Assembly: GCA_947494565.1 (NCBI GenBank)
Contig: CANLVG010000016.1
Span: 1 to 64,000 of the forward strand
Reading direction: 5' to 3'
Source of the DNA: an uncultured Flavobacteriaceae bacterium
GTDB taxonomy: Bacteria > Bacteroidota > Bacteroidia > Flavobacteriales > Flavobacteriaceae
Length of the DNA stretch: 64,000 nucleotides
Part shown: piece after piece, positions 63,414-64,000 of the stretch
Numbering within the stretch: the first letter of the stretch is position 1
How the letters are laid out: every line of letters starts with the position of its first letter
Position numbers and translations under genes: made by a program
The notes under the pieces: generated by a model
What the model saw: only the letters and a program-made list of their open reading frames with translations
Told to the model about the DNA's origin: nothing
Database searches by the model: none

Positions 63414-64000
63414 TTACCCACCGATACTGCTCATGCTCTGCATGGCTGACTTTGGACTCTTCCGAGCTCTTTCGGCTTCGAATCCATCTTTGGGCTTCAA
63501 GCGGATAATTTCGCTGAATTTATCGGATAGCTCCTGATCGCTAACCCCTGATCGCATAAAATCACGTATGTTGAACACACCATCATCGTACAAGCAGCTT
63601 TTGATTTCACCCTTTGATGAAATACGGAGACGGTTGCAAGTATTGCAAAAGGTTCTTGAGAATGCCGCAATGACACCTATATTTCCTTGGTATTCCGGAA
63701 CTTGATATAGGGTTGCGGTATCACCATGAGCGCTGGGCAGTTGCTCTAAATCGGCGTAATTGGTCTTAAGGTCCGAAAAAATATCCCGGGCCGAATACAT
63801 TTCAAGATTTTCCTTATACCCTCCATTGAACGGCATTTCTTCAATAAAACGAACGTCAACGGGATAGTCTTTCGCGAGCTCCGCTAAGGGAATGATATCT
63901 TGGGTGTTGATTCCCTTCATGATAACGGCATTGAGTTTGATCTTGAAGTTATGGTCAACCAACATATGAAAGGTTTCCATCACCTTTTCGAAATCATCTC
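63414..64000 (-). CDS. moaA: GTP 3',8-cyclase MoaA, C-terminal part
   Basis: The gene continues past the window end, so only the C-terminal 195 codons are seen. The frame is open to base 64000. The second [4Fe-4S] cluster Cys are visible in FCNTCNRLRISSKGEIKSC, and the protein ends in the conserved Gly-Gly (SSIGG) that enters the active site. MoaA makes the first pathway intermediate with MoaC (54668-55141). The radical-SAM CxxxCxxC lies outside the window. Confidence 0.95.
   Translation of the reverse strand, partial: DDFEKVMETFHMLVDHNFKIKLNAVIMKGINTQDIIPLAELAKDYPVDVRFIEEMPFNGGYKENLEMYSARDIFSDLKTNYADLEQLPSAHGDTATLYQVPEYQGNIGVIAAFSRTFCNTCNRLRISSKGEIKSCLYDDGVFNIRDFMRSGVSDQELSDKFSEIIRLKPKDGFEAERARKSPKSAMQSMSSIGG

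Noticed and set aside
1-64000. CRISPR array, insertion sequence or prophage
   Set aside because: No regularly spaced direct repeats and no transposase, integrase or phage structural gene were found; the only tandem repeat is the coding one at 35999-36286.

Overview
The window looks like chromosomal DNA of a marine member of the Flavobacteriaceae (Bacteroidota). Signs are the moderate GC content, the absence of Shine-Dalgarno sequences, TAnnTTTG-type -7 promoter boxes, many SPII lipoproteins, and families typical of the group (DUF6503, DUF6048/DUF6452, CCC-motif proteins, DUF349, a 6S RNA between zapA and rny). A genus in the Maribacter/Zobellia/Arenibacter neighbourhood is possible, but the sequence alone does not settle it. 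I see no tRNA, CRISPR array, transposase, integrase or phage gene.

Layout. (1) 1-313: end of an rRNA operon with 5S rRNA and its terminator. (2) 506-15268: an accessory block of secreted redox proteins. It holds a DUF1080 lipoprotein, a beta-propeller fused to a type-1 copper domain, a dehydrogenase/cytochrome c lipoprotein, a di-haem-motif PSCyt/PSD1 protein, a DUF1501 Tat protein and an NHL-type propeller. A membrane-tethered transcription regulator (8181-9365) is divergent from the second half, and the spacer carries repeated TTAACTGTTAA boxes. (3) 15282-31183: housekeeping and family-specific genes: ZIP transporter, THUMP and RlmD rRNA methyltransferases, an ECF sigma factor, rocD, small membrane proteins, a Smr protein, a cysteine desulfurase, a TonB receptor and an M23 peptidase. 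(4) 31335-33717: a coiled-coil zapB-like gene, zapA, 6S RNA and rny. (5) 33761-50104: a long minus-strand array: small cytochrome c, DUF349, aroE, two DUF368 lipid-carrier transporters, TPR, class III aminotransferase, OstA-like, purA, a Fur-family regulator, Rel/SpoT, M48 peptidase and TrmH. (6) 50166-57634: a DUF6503 lipoprotein, then a two-subunit molybdenum hydroxylase followed directly by cofactor genes moaD-moaE-moaC-mobA-moeB and a TSUP transporter. (7) 57649-61645: a second membrane-tethered regulator divergent from two paralogous secreted jelly-roll proteins. (8) 61646-64000: a small Cys-motif membrane protein, moeA, and moaA cut by the window end.

How parts work together. The molybdenum hydroxylase (51154-53933) needs pterin cofactor, and the genes for its synthesis flank it, interrupted only by the 57649-62107 segment. 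The block at 506-15268 looks like an extracytoplasmic oxidation module whose electrons could pass through covalent haem and copper domains; its substrate is unknown, though the DUF1080 and propeller families point to carbohydrates. The most system-like novelty is that two unrelated membrane-tethered DNA-binding proteins (8181-9365 and 57649-58917) each sit divergent to secreted jelly-roll or haem proteins, with a repeat or palindrome in the shared promoter region.
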